Assembly (NCBI GenBank): GCA_009692465.1
Contig: SHZD01000040.1
Span: 1-35,578, forward strand
Origin: Myxococcales bacterium
Lineage (GTDB): Bacteria; Myxococcota_A; UBA9042
Direction of reading: 5' to 3'
Length of the DNA stretch: 35,578 nucleotides
Made by a program: the position numbers and the translations under genes. Shown here piece after piece: positions 1 through 7,965 of the stretch. The notes below the pieces were generated by a model. That model saw only the letters and a program-made list of their open reading frames with translations. It was not told where the DNA came from and did no database searches. How positions within the stretch are numbered: the stretch's first letter is position 1; the number at the start of each line of letters is the position of its first letter.

Positions 1-81
1 AGGAGCCTGTCGGATCGTAATAGATTCATTGTGTATAATCTGATAGACATTTCACAACCGATTGATTTCCGACAGGCTCCT
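1..81. repeat. 81-bp element with perfect 14-bp terminal inverted repeats
   Basis: Bases 1-14 (AGGAGCCTGTCGGA) are the exact reverse complement of bases 68-81. The 53 bp between them are AT-rich compared with the rest of the window and do not code. The inner part shares CATTTCACAAC (48-58) with the right end of the transposase element near 32305, and CGTAATAGATTC (16-27) with the intergenic copy at 23955-23966. It looks like a miniature non-autonomous element, although a hairpin terminator cannot be excluded. It sits at the very start of the window, so the left arm may continue outside. Confidence 0.6.
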
Positions 82-238
82 AGAGAGCCGATCATATAAG
101 ATTTGCTCGGCGTCTCAGTGCTTGCTTTGTGGGTCACGAGCCTGCGGCACTTATTCAATTGCCTGCGGGTTGGCGTCAGGCCGCTCCGTTTTGTTTGAGA
201 ATTCTTTGAGGTTCGGCGTTAATTGGTCGGCTAACTAG
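81..238. repeat. Intergenic repeat family B, copy 1
   Basis: This stretch of about 158 bp recurs at 14859-14996 with high identity. Shared blocks include GATTTGCTCGGCGTCTCAGT, GGCCGCTCCGTTTTGTTTG and TTCGGCGTTAATTGGTCGG. Both copies begin with CTAGAGAGCCGATCA and end at a CTAG tetranucleotide. The copies differ by a short length change in the middle. No coding potential is visible. Copy 1 directly abuts the 81-bp inverted-repeat element on its left. Confidence 0.8.
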
Positions 239-358
239 AAACTTGGGGGCGCGCCGCCCCAAAACCCCCGCGGTGGTCCGCAGCTGCGGCCCACATTCCA
301 CAGCCGCTCAAGGAGTTTCATGCATCGTGGGTGCCGATTTGGCGGCATGCGGAACTCT
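239..358. other. Non-coding spacer with two short palindromes
   Basis: This gap lies downstream of the minus-strand gene ending at 359. It contains a GC hairpin (GGGGCG-CGC-CGCCCC, 246-260) followed by AAAA, and the perfect palindrome CCGCAGCTGCGG (278-289). Either could help end minus-strand transcription, but neither has a clear U-tract on the correct side. I see no gene here. Confidence 0.35.
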
Positions 359-1315
359 CTAGCGCCATTGACTGACGCCACTGGCGAACGGCAAGACCAC
401 CGGCATCAGATTGCCCCCAATCTGCGCGCCCACCAGCCGAAAAGACCGACGCTTACCGGCGGCCATCACCAGGATACCGCGGCCGCGTACCACGACCAGT
501 TGCTCAAATCCGGCCGAAACCACGCGCTGCCAGGGACTTCGTTGGTCGGGTGGCGGCAGTCCGCGCAACTGCACCGCGCCACCGCCAGCAAGTTGCCAGT
601 CGCCATTGGCGTGGGCAACGCAAGTCGCCGTGCTCAGCAGTAGCTCGCCATCGGGAAAAACGACAATATTGTGATGCGGTTGAGCGGCCGCACTCGGCCG
701 ATCTGCCAGCGCCTGTGCTAGTTTTTGCGACGCGCCACAATCGAACCGACACGGCAAATGGCGCAGTGGGCTGGCATTCTGCTCGCCCAGTTCGGTCGTC
801 AGTGTCTGCAACAGCGGGTCAAAGTGGACACTGCGTTGGGCCGCCCGCGCAATGGCCAGCGGGTTGTCGCCTGCCCGCGCCGTCGCCACCACTTCACAAA
901 ACGCGTCGCAAAATGCTTCGACGCAACAGGCCGGATAGCCGTAGGCTGCGCCCAGGCGGCGATGGGCCTGGACCATTTTAGTAAGCTGGACACTCACTTG
1001 CGACCGAGTGTTCAATTCATGCAGGGCTAATTCATCGTCCAGACAGTGTTGAGCTGTCCCAAGTTCGCGCGCGACCACCGCCAAATGGGCCGTATTCGGT
1101 CCCGCGCTATCGGGCTGCAAGGCGCCAGCGACTCGCGTTGACCAGTCGCCTGCCGTCACCGCCACCAACAATCCATGTCCGCGGCATGCTTGGCGAAAAG
1201 GCTCTACTTCAGCTGTTCGCAAGCGCAAACGCCACGCCTGACGCAAGCCAGCTGCCAGCGCCCGAACCTCGGCAGCATGGGCGCTAAAACGTAGAGCAGG
1301 CGCTGAGTTGAGCAT
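359..1315 (-). CDS. Hypothetical protein with GYPxCC and PCxxDC motifs
   Basis: This is a 318-aa protein with no signal peptide or membrane segment. Its centre has the block YGYPACCVEAFCDAF, followed later by HLPCRFDCGAS. These paired cysteines (CC, then C-x3-C) look like a conserved metal or Fe-S binding arrangement. I remember similar GYPxCC blocks in poorly characterised families such as DUF483, but I cannot confirm membership. The C-terminal third is probably beta-rich, with many VVV and GGG stretches. The gene begins 14 bp after the stop of the OmpA-family gene, so the two are probably co-transcribed. No strong ribosome-binding site precedes the ATG. The stop is TAG. Function is unknown. 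Confidence 0.7.
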   Translation of the reverse strand: MLNSAPALRFSAHAAEVRALAAGLRQAWRLRLRTAEVEPFRQACRGHGLLVAVTAGDWSTRVAGALQPDSAGPNTAHLAVVARELGTAQHCLDDELALHELNTRSQVSVQLTKMVQAHRRLGAAYGYPACCVEAFCDAFCEVVATARAGDNPLAIARAAQRSVHFDPLLQTLTTELGEQNASPLRHLPCRFDCGASQKLAQALADRPSAAAQPHHNIVVFPDGELLLSTATCVAHANGDWQLAGGGAVQLRGLPPPDQRSPWQRVVSAGFEQLVVVRGRGILVMAAGKRRSFRLVGAQIGGNLMPVVLPFASGVSQWR

Positions 1316-1329
1316 AGCTAAGCCATCGG

Positions 1330-2379
1330 CTACTTAACGCGATGCCAATTGCGCGTCGGAAAGCCGCGATTGGCTGGCGGCGGCTGGGTGCCTAACACGT
1401 ACGAAGCGCGACGATTCTTGAGTTCATCTGTGTTATCGGGTGTTTGCACCTTAAGCACCCGCTCGCCAAAGCCCTGAGCCAAGATGCCCGCGGTGATGCC
1501 CTTTTTAGCGAACCACGCCGCGATCGAGCTGGCGCGCTTCTTGGATAATTCGTCATTATCTTCAGGCTTTCCGACCGTGTCCGTGTAGCCGCCGATGTAC
1601 AAGTTGACTTGCAAGTAGCCGGCCACCCGCTTGAGTTCCGTGTTGATGCGATCCAACGGCGCTTGCAGCTTGGGTTCTTCGGTCGGCAATAGGTCCCACT
1701 TGCCCGATTCAAAGACGACGTCCTCGTGCGGAATATCAATAAAAGTCACAGCTTCAAGGCCATTCCAATACCCCGCAGGCTCGTAGGCCCGCAGCGAGAA
1801 CCGGCTCATCACCTGGCCCTCGGCCTGGTTCCACTTGATCACCAGCGGGGTGCCCGCAGGCTCGCCGTTGTACTTGACCGTGACGTTGTCGATCGGCTTG
1901 CCGTCATCGCCCATCACGTCCAACTCGACCTTGCCCGCGGCTTCGGTCAGCCGCAGTGTCAACTGGCGCTTGGATTCGTCCACATCGTCGGCCGTGATTA
2001 GCAGTTTGGGCACGTCGCCGACCGCGGTGTCAAACTCCAACTCAAAGTCTTTAAAGGCGATATTGTTCGCCTTGCCGTCTAACTTGCACTGGTACTTGAA
2101 CACGCCTTTGCCCTGAGGCACTACCACGCGCTTTTCAGTTCCAGCCCGCATTGCGCCAATTATAATCGGCACTTGCTGGCCGTCCGAGCGCTTGCATTCC
2201 GCTTTGAGCGCGGCGACGTGGACCGTGGGCTTGAAAATCAGAACCGGCTTTTCTTGGGCCAGTTTGACGTGACCGCGCACCGAAAAACCGAGGTCGGCGC
2301 CGTTGATTTGGGCGTGGGCAGTAGCAGAGGCGAGCACAGACGTAACCAGCCAAAATACCAAAATCGTGTGCTTGTTCAT
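1330..2379 (-). CDS. OmpA-family peptidoglycan-binding protein
   Basis: This is a 349-aa exported protein. I chose the ATG at 2379 because AGGAG lies 7 bp upstream and the product then starts with a clean signal peptide (MNKHTILVFWLVTSVLASA, cleaved near AHAQ). A longer in-frame start at 2466 would bury this signal. Residues of about 30-200 form a probable periplasmic beta-domain that I do not recognise. The C-terminal third is an OmpA-like domain, with the strand motif YIGGYTDTVG (the Asp binds diaminopimelate), LSKKRA, and NRRAS carrying the conserved Arg. It probably tethers the outer membrane to peptidoglycan. It lies 147 bp after dapB and 14 bp before the GYPxCC protein. Confidence 0.88.
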   Translation of the reverse strand: MNKHTILVFWLVTSVLASATAHAQINGADLGFSVRGHVKLAQEKPVLIFKPTVHVAALKAECKRSDGQQVPIIIGAMRAGTEKRVVVPQGKGVFKYQCKLDGKANNIAFKDFELEFDTAVGDVPKLLITADDVDESKRQLTLRLTEAAGKVELDVMGDDGKPIDNVTVKYNGEPAGTPLVIKWNQAEGQVMSRFSLRAYEPAGYWNGLEAVTFIDIPHEDVVFESGKWDLLPTEEPKLQAPLDRINTELKRVAGYLQVNLYIGGYTDTVGKPEDNDELSKKRASSIAAWFAKKGITAGILAQGFGERVLKVQTPDNTDELKNRRASYVLGTQPPPANRGFPTRNWHRVK

Positions 2380-2526
2380 CAAATTCTCCTGCCAAAGGAC
2401 CGGTCGCGCTAAGATGCTGTCGCTGAGGGTAGCACGGGCCGTTTGAGCGCGGCCACGTGGTTGCAACGTCTTGCGGGCAAGCGGATTCGCTCGCGGCCCG
2501 TTTCCGCTGCCACCGCCACGGACGGT

Positions 2527-3297
2527 TCAAGTGTCCAACAGGTCTGCCATCCCGAAAAGACCATGCCGGCGCGTCGTCTTGCGCTCGGCCAGCCACCTCG
2601 CCGCCCGCAGCGCCCCGTGGGCGAACACCTTGCGGTCGCGCGCTTCATGGACTAACTGCAGTCGCTCGGCCGGCCACGCCAGATGCACGGTATGTTCGCC
2701 GACAACGTCGCCCAACCGTAGGGCATGAATGCCGATTTCGCCGCGCGGCCGCTCGCCGACCAACCCCGAGCGCCCGTCTTTGCGCACCGCCGCCAAATCT
2801 TGACCGCGCGCGTGGGCGACGGCCTGGGCCAAAGTCAGCGCGGTCCCCGACGGGGCATCGCGCTTGTGATGGTGGTGGCTCTCGGTGATTTCAATGTCGG
2901 CGTCCAGCCCCAGCACCTTGGCGGCGCGGGCGGCCAAATCGGCCAATAGCGCAACGCCCAACGAGAAATTGCTGGCCTGAAACACCAACGTCCGCTCCGC
3001 TGCCGCCCTGACCAGCAGCTGATCGGCGGCATTGAGGCCCGTAGTGCCGATGACCCAACTGACGCCGTGCAGTGCGCACCAACCGGCATTGGTGCCCACG
3101 GCTTCGCGTGCGGTGAAATCAATGACAATGTCCACCGAAGCGGGATCGACTGCGGTCAATTCCTGACCGTCGGTGTGGCCCGCTTCGACAATCCGAGCCA
3201 CAAGGTGCAAGTCCTTGGTTGCTTGGATTAATTCGCATACCGTGCTGCCCATGCGGCCATCGGGGCCAAACACGCCGAGACGCAGTCGCTGGTTCAT
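2527..3297 (-). CDS. dapB: 4-hydroxy-tetrahydrodipicolinate reductase
   Basis: This 256-aa enzyme reduces 4-hydroxy-tetrahydrodipicolinate with NAD(P)H in the lysine and diaminopimelate pathway in the cytoplasm. The N-terminus has the Rossmann dinucleotide loop GVFGPDGRMG. The middle has the conserved IGTTGL and NFSLGVALL blocks. The family signature ESHHHHKRDAPSGTAL carries the catalytic His and Lys and the substrate-binding DAPSGT loop. The length is normal for the family (E. coli DapB is 273 aa). Its start overlaps the stop of the upstream rlmM-like gene by four bases, which suggests translational coupling. Confidence 0.96.
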   Translation of the reverse strand: MNQRLRLGVFGPDGRMGSTVCELIQATKDLHLVARIVEAGHTDGQELTAVDPASVDIVIDFTAREAVGTNAGWCALHGVSWVIGTTGLNAADQLLVRAAAERTLVFQASNFSLGVALLADLAARAAKVLGLDADIEITESHHHHKRDAPSGTALTLAQAVAHARGQDLAAVRKDGRSGLVGERPRGEIGIHALRLGDVVGEHTVHLAWPAERLQLVHEARDRKVFAHGALRAARWLAERKTTRRHGLFGMADLLDT

Positions 3298-4376
3298 GGT
3301 TCCTCGTTGGCAAAACCCATCACGGTCACTTCATTTTTGTCATTAAAAAAGTGTTTGGCGCGCACAATATAGCCGCTTTGACGCCCGCAAGCCAGCGCTC
3401 GCTCGAGCTCATCCCAATTAGGCTCGCCCTTGAACTTGAGCTGGACTACAAACCAGCGCATCCAATGCTGATTACACCAGTTTTGCAGCAATGCAGTGGC
3501 GCGCTCCGGCGCGGCAATCACGTCACTGACCAGACCATCGACCGGTGCTGCGGGCTGCCAGCGAAAAGCATCGCCCCGCACAAACTCGATGCGCGGGCTG
3601 GCCATCAGACTGGGGGCCAATTCGGTACGGTCGACCGCAGTCACCTGACAGTCCAGTGCCTGCAACACGTGACTCCAACCACCGGGCGACGCACCGAGGT
3701 CAACCACCCGCTCGCCGGGTGCAGGGTTGCCCAAAATCGCAAAAGCTTCTCGCAGCTTGCGAAAGGCGCTCGATGGCGCAGCGTCTTCGTCGGGCGGATC
3801 GGCCAGACCGGCTGGGACTAAACTGGGCCAAGTCATCGCGCGGCCCCAGCGCACCACCGGACTTGCGCTGATCCAGGCAGTTTGCGCTGTAACCAAGAGC
3901 ACTTGAACCACCAGATCGGGCATCCCTATCGGCTTGGGTTGGCGGTCAGCCTGGCGGCCCATAGCTGTTGCCATGGCCTTCAGGATCGCCTTGCGCACGA
4001 GTTCAGCGCGCGGTGTCAGCAGCGGCTTCGGTTGGCCTTTGAGTTGACCCAAGGTGAGCACGTGCACATGCCAGCGCCCAAACTGGCTCGGCCACTGCGG
4101 GGGCAGGGCGGCCATGGCCTGCTGGGCCAATTGGGCAATGGAATCGGCAATGACGGCCTGCGCCGCCGGCAAAACCTGCAGCGCATAGACCGGATCCCAT
4201 TGGCGAATCGCTTGCTCTGCCGGTAATTGCAGCAGCCGTGCGTGCACGAGGCCCGGCGCAAGAACGCGCGTGTGCTCGGATGGCAAGCCACTGCGGGCCA
4301 GCTCAGCGCGCAAAGTCGATTCAAAGTCGTGGCGACAGCAAAATAGCCACGCCGCTGGCGACTGGGTGGTCAACAC
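3294..4376 (-). CDS. rlmM: RlmM-like 23S rRNA 2'-O-methyltransferase
   Basis: This is a 360-aa protein, close to E. coli RlmM (366 aa), which methylates the 2'-OH of C2498 in 23S rRNA using S-adenosylmethionine. The N-terminal half starts with the RlmM-type block LFCCRHDFESTLRAEL and is probably the RNA-binding THUMP-like part. The C-terminal half is an FtsJ-type Rossmann methyltransferase with motif I DLGASPGGWSHVLQ, then VTAVDR, and a catalytic-type lysine in VVQLKFKGEPNWDEL. The start is GTG and has only a weak upstream ribosome site, so it could be a few codons off. It overlaps dapB by 4 bp. The neighbouring ahcY removes the S-adenosylhomocysteine that such enzymes make. Confidence 0.85.
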   Translation of the reverse strand: MLTTQSPAAWLFCCRHDFESTLRAELARSGLPSEHTRVLAPGLVHARLLQLPAEQAIRQWDPVYALQVLPAAQAVIADSIAQLAQQAMAALPPQWPSQFGRWHVHVLTLGQLKGQPKPLLTPRAELVRKAILKAMATAMGRQADRQPKPIGMPDLVVQVLLVTAQTAWISASPVVRWGRAMTWPSLVPAGLADPPDEDAAPSSAFRKLREAFAILGNPAPGERVVDLGASPGGWSHVLQALDCQVTAVDRTELAPSLMASPRIEFVRGDAFRWQPAAPVDGLVSDVIAAPERATALLQNWCNQHWMRWFVVQLKFKGEPNWDELERALACGRQSGYIVRAKHFFNDKNEVTVMGFANEEP

Positions 4377-4424
4377 GGGCCTATTGCCGTCCTCGCCCCG
4401 CTTTTAGGCAATGCAAGTCCTCGG

Positions 4425-5717
4425 TTACGCCGATTTAGGCCGGGTCAAGCCGCGCAACGCGGTATCGAGCCGGTCGAGCATCGCCGCCAATTCCGCTTCG
4501 CCGACCGCACCCACAGATAATCGGTACCAATGCGGTGCATGCGGCGCCCCAAAAGCGCGAAACGGCACCATCGCCAGCCCCACGTCTTCGAGCAGCCAGG
4601 TGCGAACGTCGGCCGCACTGTGCAACAGCTTGTGGCCCACCGACCACCCTTGCAAAGCAAACTCGGCGGACAGGTAAATAGCGCCCTGCGGTTGCAGCGC
4701 CCGCACCGGCAGACCACTTTGGCCCATCGCCGTCAGACGACTAAACAGCGTCGCCAACCGTCGGCCCGCCGCATCGCGAATGAACGCCAAATACGCATCG
4801 GTCGCCGCAGTGTCGTCGAGCAACCGCGCGCTGGCGACCTGCTCCGCTTTGGGCGCCCACGCGCCGACATGGCCCAGCACCTTGTTCATGGCGTCGATCA
4901 CCGGCTGCGGCCCCACGCTCCAGCCGACTCGCAGCCCAGTAGCCGCAAAACACTTGGAGATACCGTCGATGTACACGGTGTAGTCGACCATCGCCGGCCG
5001 CAGCGACACGGGATCGACGTGGCGGGTGTCGCCAAAAGTCAGCGTCCAGTAAATCTGGTCATAGCACAGGAACAACGGCCGTCGATTCTGTTGCTGACGC
5101 ACGTTGTTTTCGGCCAAAATCGCATCACACAAGCCACCCAAGGTCGCGGCGTCGATGCACGTGCCCGACGGATTTAGCGGCGAATTGAGCACCACCAAGG
5201 CCGCGTCGTGCAGATGGGGTGTAATTTCGCCCAGTCTGGGGAAAAAATTGTCGTCAGGCCCGACCTGAATTTCTACGGGAGTCGCGCCGACCATATGGGC
5301 ATAGTGGTTGTTATTCCAACTAGGTGCGCCATAAACGACTTTTTCGCCGGGATTGACGATCGCCCGATAGCAGCCGTACAGCACCGGCCGCGCGCCACCG
5401 GCGATGAGCACGTTTTCGAGGTGCGGTTCCCAGCCCAAGCGCGTCTTGTACATGTTCTGCACTGCTTTGCGCAGTTCAGGCACACCATTGGCCGGTGGGT
5501 AATTGCTGTGGCCCTGCCGCAGTGCGTCGGCGGTGCCCTGCAGCAGCTTTTCCGGCAGCGGATAGTGGTTGGGATCGAAATCGCCGATGGTCAAGTTGCA
5601 AATCTGATGGCCCTGCGCCACCAACGCGCGCACCTGCGCCGCAATCGCCAAAATAGACGAGCCCTGCAACGAGGCCGCCATTTCGGTGACACCCGAAGCT
5701 AACCATTCTGAATTCAT
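4425..5717 (-). CDS. Class I/II PLP-dependent aminotransferase
   Basis: This is a 430-aa fold-type I aminotransferase related to the aspartate aminotransferase group. I chose the ATG at 5717 because GGAG lies 6 bp upstream. An upstream extension to 5933 runs through an intergenic repeat and has no family similarity. Visible hallmarks are the PLP-phosphate region IAGGARPVLYGCYRA, the substrate loop VVLNSPLNPSGT, CYDQIYW, the Schiff-base lysine in YIDGISKCFAATGLRVGW, and a C-terminal YRLSVGAV with the carboxylate-binding Arg. The substrate cannot be fixed from sequence. The position next to dapB would allow a role in amino-acid synthesis, but this is only context. It lies 48 bp upstream of the rlmM-like gene. 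Confidence 0.9.
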   Translation of the reverse strand: MNSEWLASGVTEMAASLQGSSILAIAAQVRALVAQGHQICNLTIGDFDPNHYPLPEKLLQGTADALRQGHSNYPPANGVPELRKAVQNMYKTRLGWEPHLENVLIAGGARPVLYGCYRAIVNPGEKVVYGAPSWNNNHYAHMVGATPVEIQVGPDDNFFPRLGEITPHLHDAALVVLNSPLNPSGTCIDAATLGGLCDAILAENNVRQQQNRRPLFLCYDQIYWTLTFGDTRHVDPVSLRPAMVDYTVYIDGISKCFAATGLRVGWSVGPQPVIDAMNKVLGHVGAWAPKAEQVASARLLDDTAATDAYLAFIRDAAGRRLATLFSRLTAMGQSGLPVRALQPQGAIYLSAEFALQGWSVGHKLLHSAADVRTWLLEDVGLAMVPFRAFGAPHAPHWYRLSVGAVGEAELAAMLDRLDTALRGLTRPKSA

Positions 5718-5793
5718 ACAATCTCCGCCGCGACACCCTGCCGCTGACGTCAAGGGCTGGTGCAAGGTTGAGTGGGTCCCCAAATTCACCACC

Positions 5794-5912
5794 GAAATTC
5801 CCCGCGGCCCCCGATTTGGGATGCCAGTGCCCTGTCGCTCGCTGTCGCTCGACAAGGAGCAAGGAGGAAAGCGCCGCAGCGACGCAGAGATGCGCCCAAA
5901 GCGGGGGATCGC
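5794..5912. repeat. Intergenic repeat family A, copy 1
   Basis: Positions 5794-5866 repeat almost exactly at 9412-9484, including CCGATTTGGGATGCCAGTGC and CTGTCGCTCGCTGTCGCTCG. A second shared block, AGATGCGCCCAAAGCGGGGG, lies at about 5888-5907 here and 9545-9564 in the other copy. The 9.4-kb copy carries a 44-bp palindrome between the two blocks, where this copy has about 14 unrelated bases. The repeat lies in the 266-bp gap between the ahcY stop and the aminotransferase start, so it forms the upstream region of the aminotransferase. Confidence 0.8.
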
Positions 5913-5938
5913 AGGGTCGTCCTGCGGGTGCAATGCAT

Positions 5939-5975
5939 TGGCGAGTCGGCTTGCAAGACCGCGAGTCTGCGGCCG
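5939..5975. repeat. Short repeat GGCGAGTCGRCTTGCAA, copy 1
   Basis: The sequence TGGCGAGTCGGCTTGCAAGACCGCGAGTCTGCGGCC has a close partner at about 11200-11236 (CGGCGAGTCGACTTGCAA followed by CGCGAGCTTGCGACC). Each copy folds on itself (CGCGAG with CTGCGG, and CTTGCAAG). It lies immediately after repeat A copy 1 and just beyond the ahcY stop, so it could act as a transcript end structure. Confidence 0.5.
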
Positions 5976-5983
5976 TAATTTGG

Positions 5984-7357
5984 CTAATAACGATAGTGAT
6001 CAGACTTGTAGGGGCCTTCGGTGGGAATGCCCAAATACTCTGCCTGCCCGGCGGTTAGCGTCGTCAGCTTGGCGCCCAGCTTGCCCAGGTGCAGCCGCGC
6101 CACTTCCTCGTCGAGTTTCTTGGGCAACACATGCACGCCCAACGGGTAATTTTCAGTCCACAGCGCAATTTGAGCCAAGCACTGATTGGTAAAGCTCGAC
6201 GACATCACAAAGCTAGGATGGCCCGCCGCGCAACCGAGGTTGACCAGCCGCCCGCGGGCCAACACGATGAGCGCCTTGCTTGGGGTGCCAGGGACAGCGT
6301 CAAAGTGAAAGAAGTCCACCTGCGGCTTAATGTTTTCTTCGCGAACCCCGGCCGTCGTCTCCAACCAGCGCATGTCGATCTCGCTGTCGAAGTGGCCGAT
6401 ATTGCACACAATCGCGTGATCCTTCATCATTTTCATGTGTTCGCCAGTCACCACATCGCAGCAACCGGTGGCGGTGATGATGATGTCGGCGACCGGCGCG
6501 GCTTCGTCCATCGTGACCACGGCAAAGCCCTCCATCGAGGCTTGTAGCGCGCAGATCGGGTCGATTTCGGTTACCAACACGCGGGCGCCAAAGCCGCGCA
6601 TCGATTGGGTGCAGCCCTTGCCGACGTCGCCATAGCCGCACACTACCACGGTTTTGCCGGCTACCATGGTCCCGGTCGCCCGTTTGATGCCGTCGGCCAA
6701 CGACTCGCGGCAGCCGTACAAGTTGTCAAATTTGCTTTTAGTGACCGAGTCGTTGACGTTGATCGCCGGCACTTTGAGATCACCACGGGCGAAAGCCTGA
6801 TACAAGCGGTGAACACCGGTGGTGGTCTCTTCGGATAGACCCTTGATATCCTTGAGCAACTCAGGATAGCGCTGGTGAATCCACCACGTCAGGTCGCCGC
6901 CGTCGTCCAAAATCAGGTTGGGGCCCAACCCGCCAGCAAAAGCGAACAGTTGCTGGTCGAGGCACCAGTCGTATTCAGAGAGCGTTTCGCCCTTCCAAGC
7001 GTACACCGGGTAACCAGCAGCCGCGATCGCCGCAGCCGCGTGGTCTTGCGTCGAGTAGATGTTGCAGCTGGTCCAAGTGACTTCGGCGCCCATCGCCTGC
7101 AAGGTCTCGATCAGCACCGCGGTTTGAATGGTCATGTGCAGGCAGCCGGCGATTCGGGCGCCGGTCAACGGCTTGTCTTTGGCGTGCTTGGCGCGCAGGG
7201 ACATTAGGCCGGGCATCTCTTTTTCGGCGATGCGAATTTCTTTGCGGCCCCACTCGGCCAAGCTGATATCGGCGATCTTGTAGGGTAAACGGCCACTGCT
7301 GGCGGCGTTTGTGGTGGCGCTGTCGGGACTGGAAGCGCTGGCGGCGTTGAGTGTCAT
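5984..7357 (-). CDS. ahcY: Adenosylhomocysteinase
   Basis: This 457-aa enzyme hydrolyses S-adenosylhomocysteine to adenosine and homocysteine in the cytoplasmic methylation cycle. The ATG at 7357 follows GGAG 8 bp upstream. The body reads as a normal SAHase: [32 protein letters not shown], the NAD-binding loop [37 protein letters not shown], and the diagnostic C-terminus [10 protein letters not shown]. The first 20 residues are an Ala/Ser-rich extension. A perfect 18-bp palindrome (7381-7398) lies 24 bp upstream of the start and may be an operator. It is transcribed away from the plus-strand gene at 7669. Confidence 0.97.
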   Translation of the reverse strand: MTLNAASASSPDSATTNAASSGRLPYKIADISLAEWGRKEIRIAEKEMPGLMSLRAKHAKDKPLTGARIAGCLHMTIQTAVLIETLQAMGAEVTWTSCNIYSTQDHAAAAIAAAGYPVYAWKGETLSEYDWCLDQQLFAFAGGLGPNLILDDGGDLTWWIHQRYPELLKDIKGLSEETTTGVHRLYQAFARGDLKVPAINVNDSVTKSKFDNLYGCRESLADGIKRATGTMVAGKTVVVCGYGDVGKGCTQSMRGFGARVLVTEIDPICALQASMEGFAVVTMDEAAPVADIIITATGCCDVVTGEHMKMMKDHAIVCNIGHFDSEIDMRWLETTAGVREENIKPQVDFFHFDAVPGTPSKALIVLARGRLVNLGCAAGHPSFVMSSSFTNQCLAQIALWTENYPLGVHVLPKKLDEEVARLHLGKLGAKLTTLTAGQAEYLGIPTEGPYKSDHYRY

Positions 7358-7668
7358 GGTCAGGACTCCGAAATACAGGGTGCGTTGTCGACAACGCAAA
7401 GCAGGAGGGCATCAAGATGGGCAGGTCGGGCGGCAGGCCAAGTGGCCCCGCGGGCGCGGTAGTGTGCCGCAAAGCTGGGCTGGTGTCCATGATCGCGTTC
7501 GCCGGCAATTTCCGCCTTGGACCTTTGTGGGTCCCATTTTGCTGCGGTCACTGAAACAAATGGCCAACCCAAGGCCGAAGCGAACGCCAAAAGTCCAAAA
7601 AATGCGCACTCGCAACTGTTTTGTGCGATGCTTGTCGATAGGCGCCCAAGCCAGAGAAGGTGTCAGCG
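7358..7668. promoter_or_regulatory. Divergent intergenic region with 18-bp palindrome
   Basis: This 311-bp gap separates ahcY (minus) from the DUF2007-like gene (plus), so it should hold both promoters. The only structure I can point to is the perfect palindrome TGCGTTGTCGACAACGCA at 7381-7398, close to the ahcY start. It has the size and symmetry of a dimeric repressor site. I looked for a SAH riboswitch on the minus strand and did not find its conserved core. No gene is visible. Confidence 0.45.
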
Positions 7669-7875
7669 ATGTTTTCCAATGAACGCGCAGTGTTCTATGT
7701 AGACAATCCGCTGCAGGCGGTCCCGATGTTGCAGTTTTTGCGGGCCAACGGCATCGAAGCGGACACGCTCGATCCGGACGATATGGGCGGCATGAACCCC
7801 GCACTGACGTTCACCCATGGTTCCGGGATCGTTGTGGCCCAAGAAGACGCCGACCGCGCGCGTGAACTGAACTGA
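7669..7875 (+). CDS. DUF2007-like small protein, probably frameshifted
   Basis: As read, this encodes 68 aa beginning MFSNERAVFYVDNPLQAVPM. ATG 7669 is preferred to GTG 7660 because AGAAGG sits about 9 bp before it. The pattern (AVFYVDNPLQA, LRANGIEADTLD, IVVAQEDADRAREL) matches the DUF2007 family of small 'putative signal transducing' proteins that often precede other genes. The frame stops at TGA 7873-7875 directly after a 5-bp tandem duplication, GAACT-GAACT (7864-7873). Removing one copy restores RARELIADFVDA, the usual family helix, and adds an acidic tail ending at TAA 7971-7973. That tail would overlap the next start by 8 bases. The gene is therefore probably frameshifted, or the duplication is a sequence error. 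Confidence 0.72.
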   Translation: MFSNERAVFYVDNPLQAVPMLQFLRANGIEADTLDPDDMGGMNPALTFTHGSGIVVAQEDADRARELN

Positions 7876-7965
7876 TCGCCGATTTTGTGGACGCGGGTGA
7901 CGACGACGGTGATGAGACCGCCGGAGAAACGCCAGACGAGCCAGTGCCAGACAGAGGTGTAGGGG

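Noticed and set aside
5718-5933. N-terminal extension of the aminotransferase to 5933
   Set aside because: It runs through repeat A and lacks family features, whereas ATG 5717 has a good ribosome site.
7358-7560. Possible SAH riboswitch upstream of ahcY
   Set aside because: I read the minus strand through this gap and did not find the conserved SAH-riboswitch core and pseudoknot. Only the palindrome TGCGTTGTCGACAACGCA stood out.
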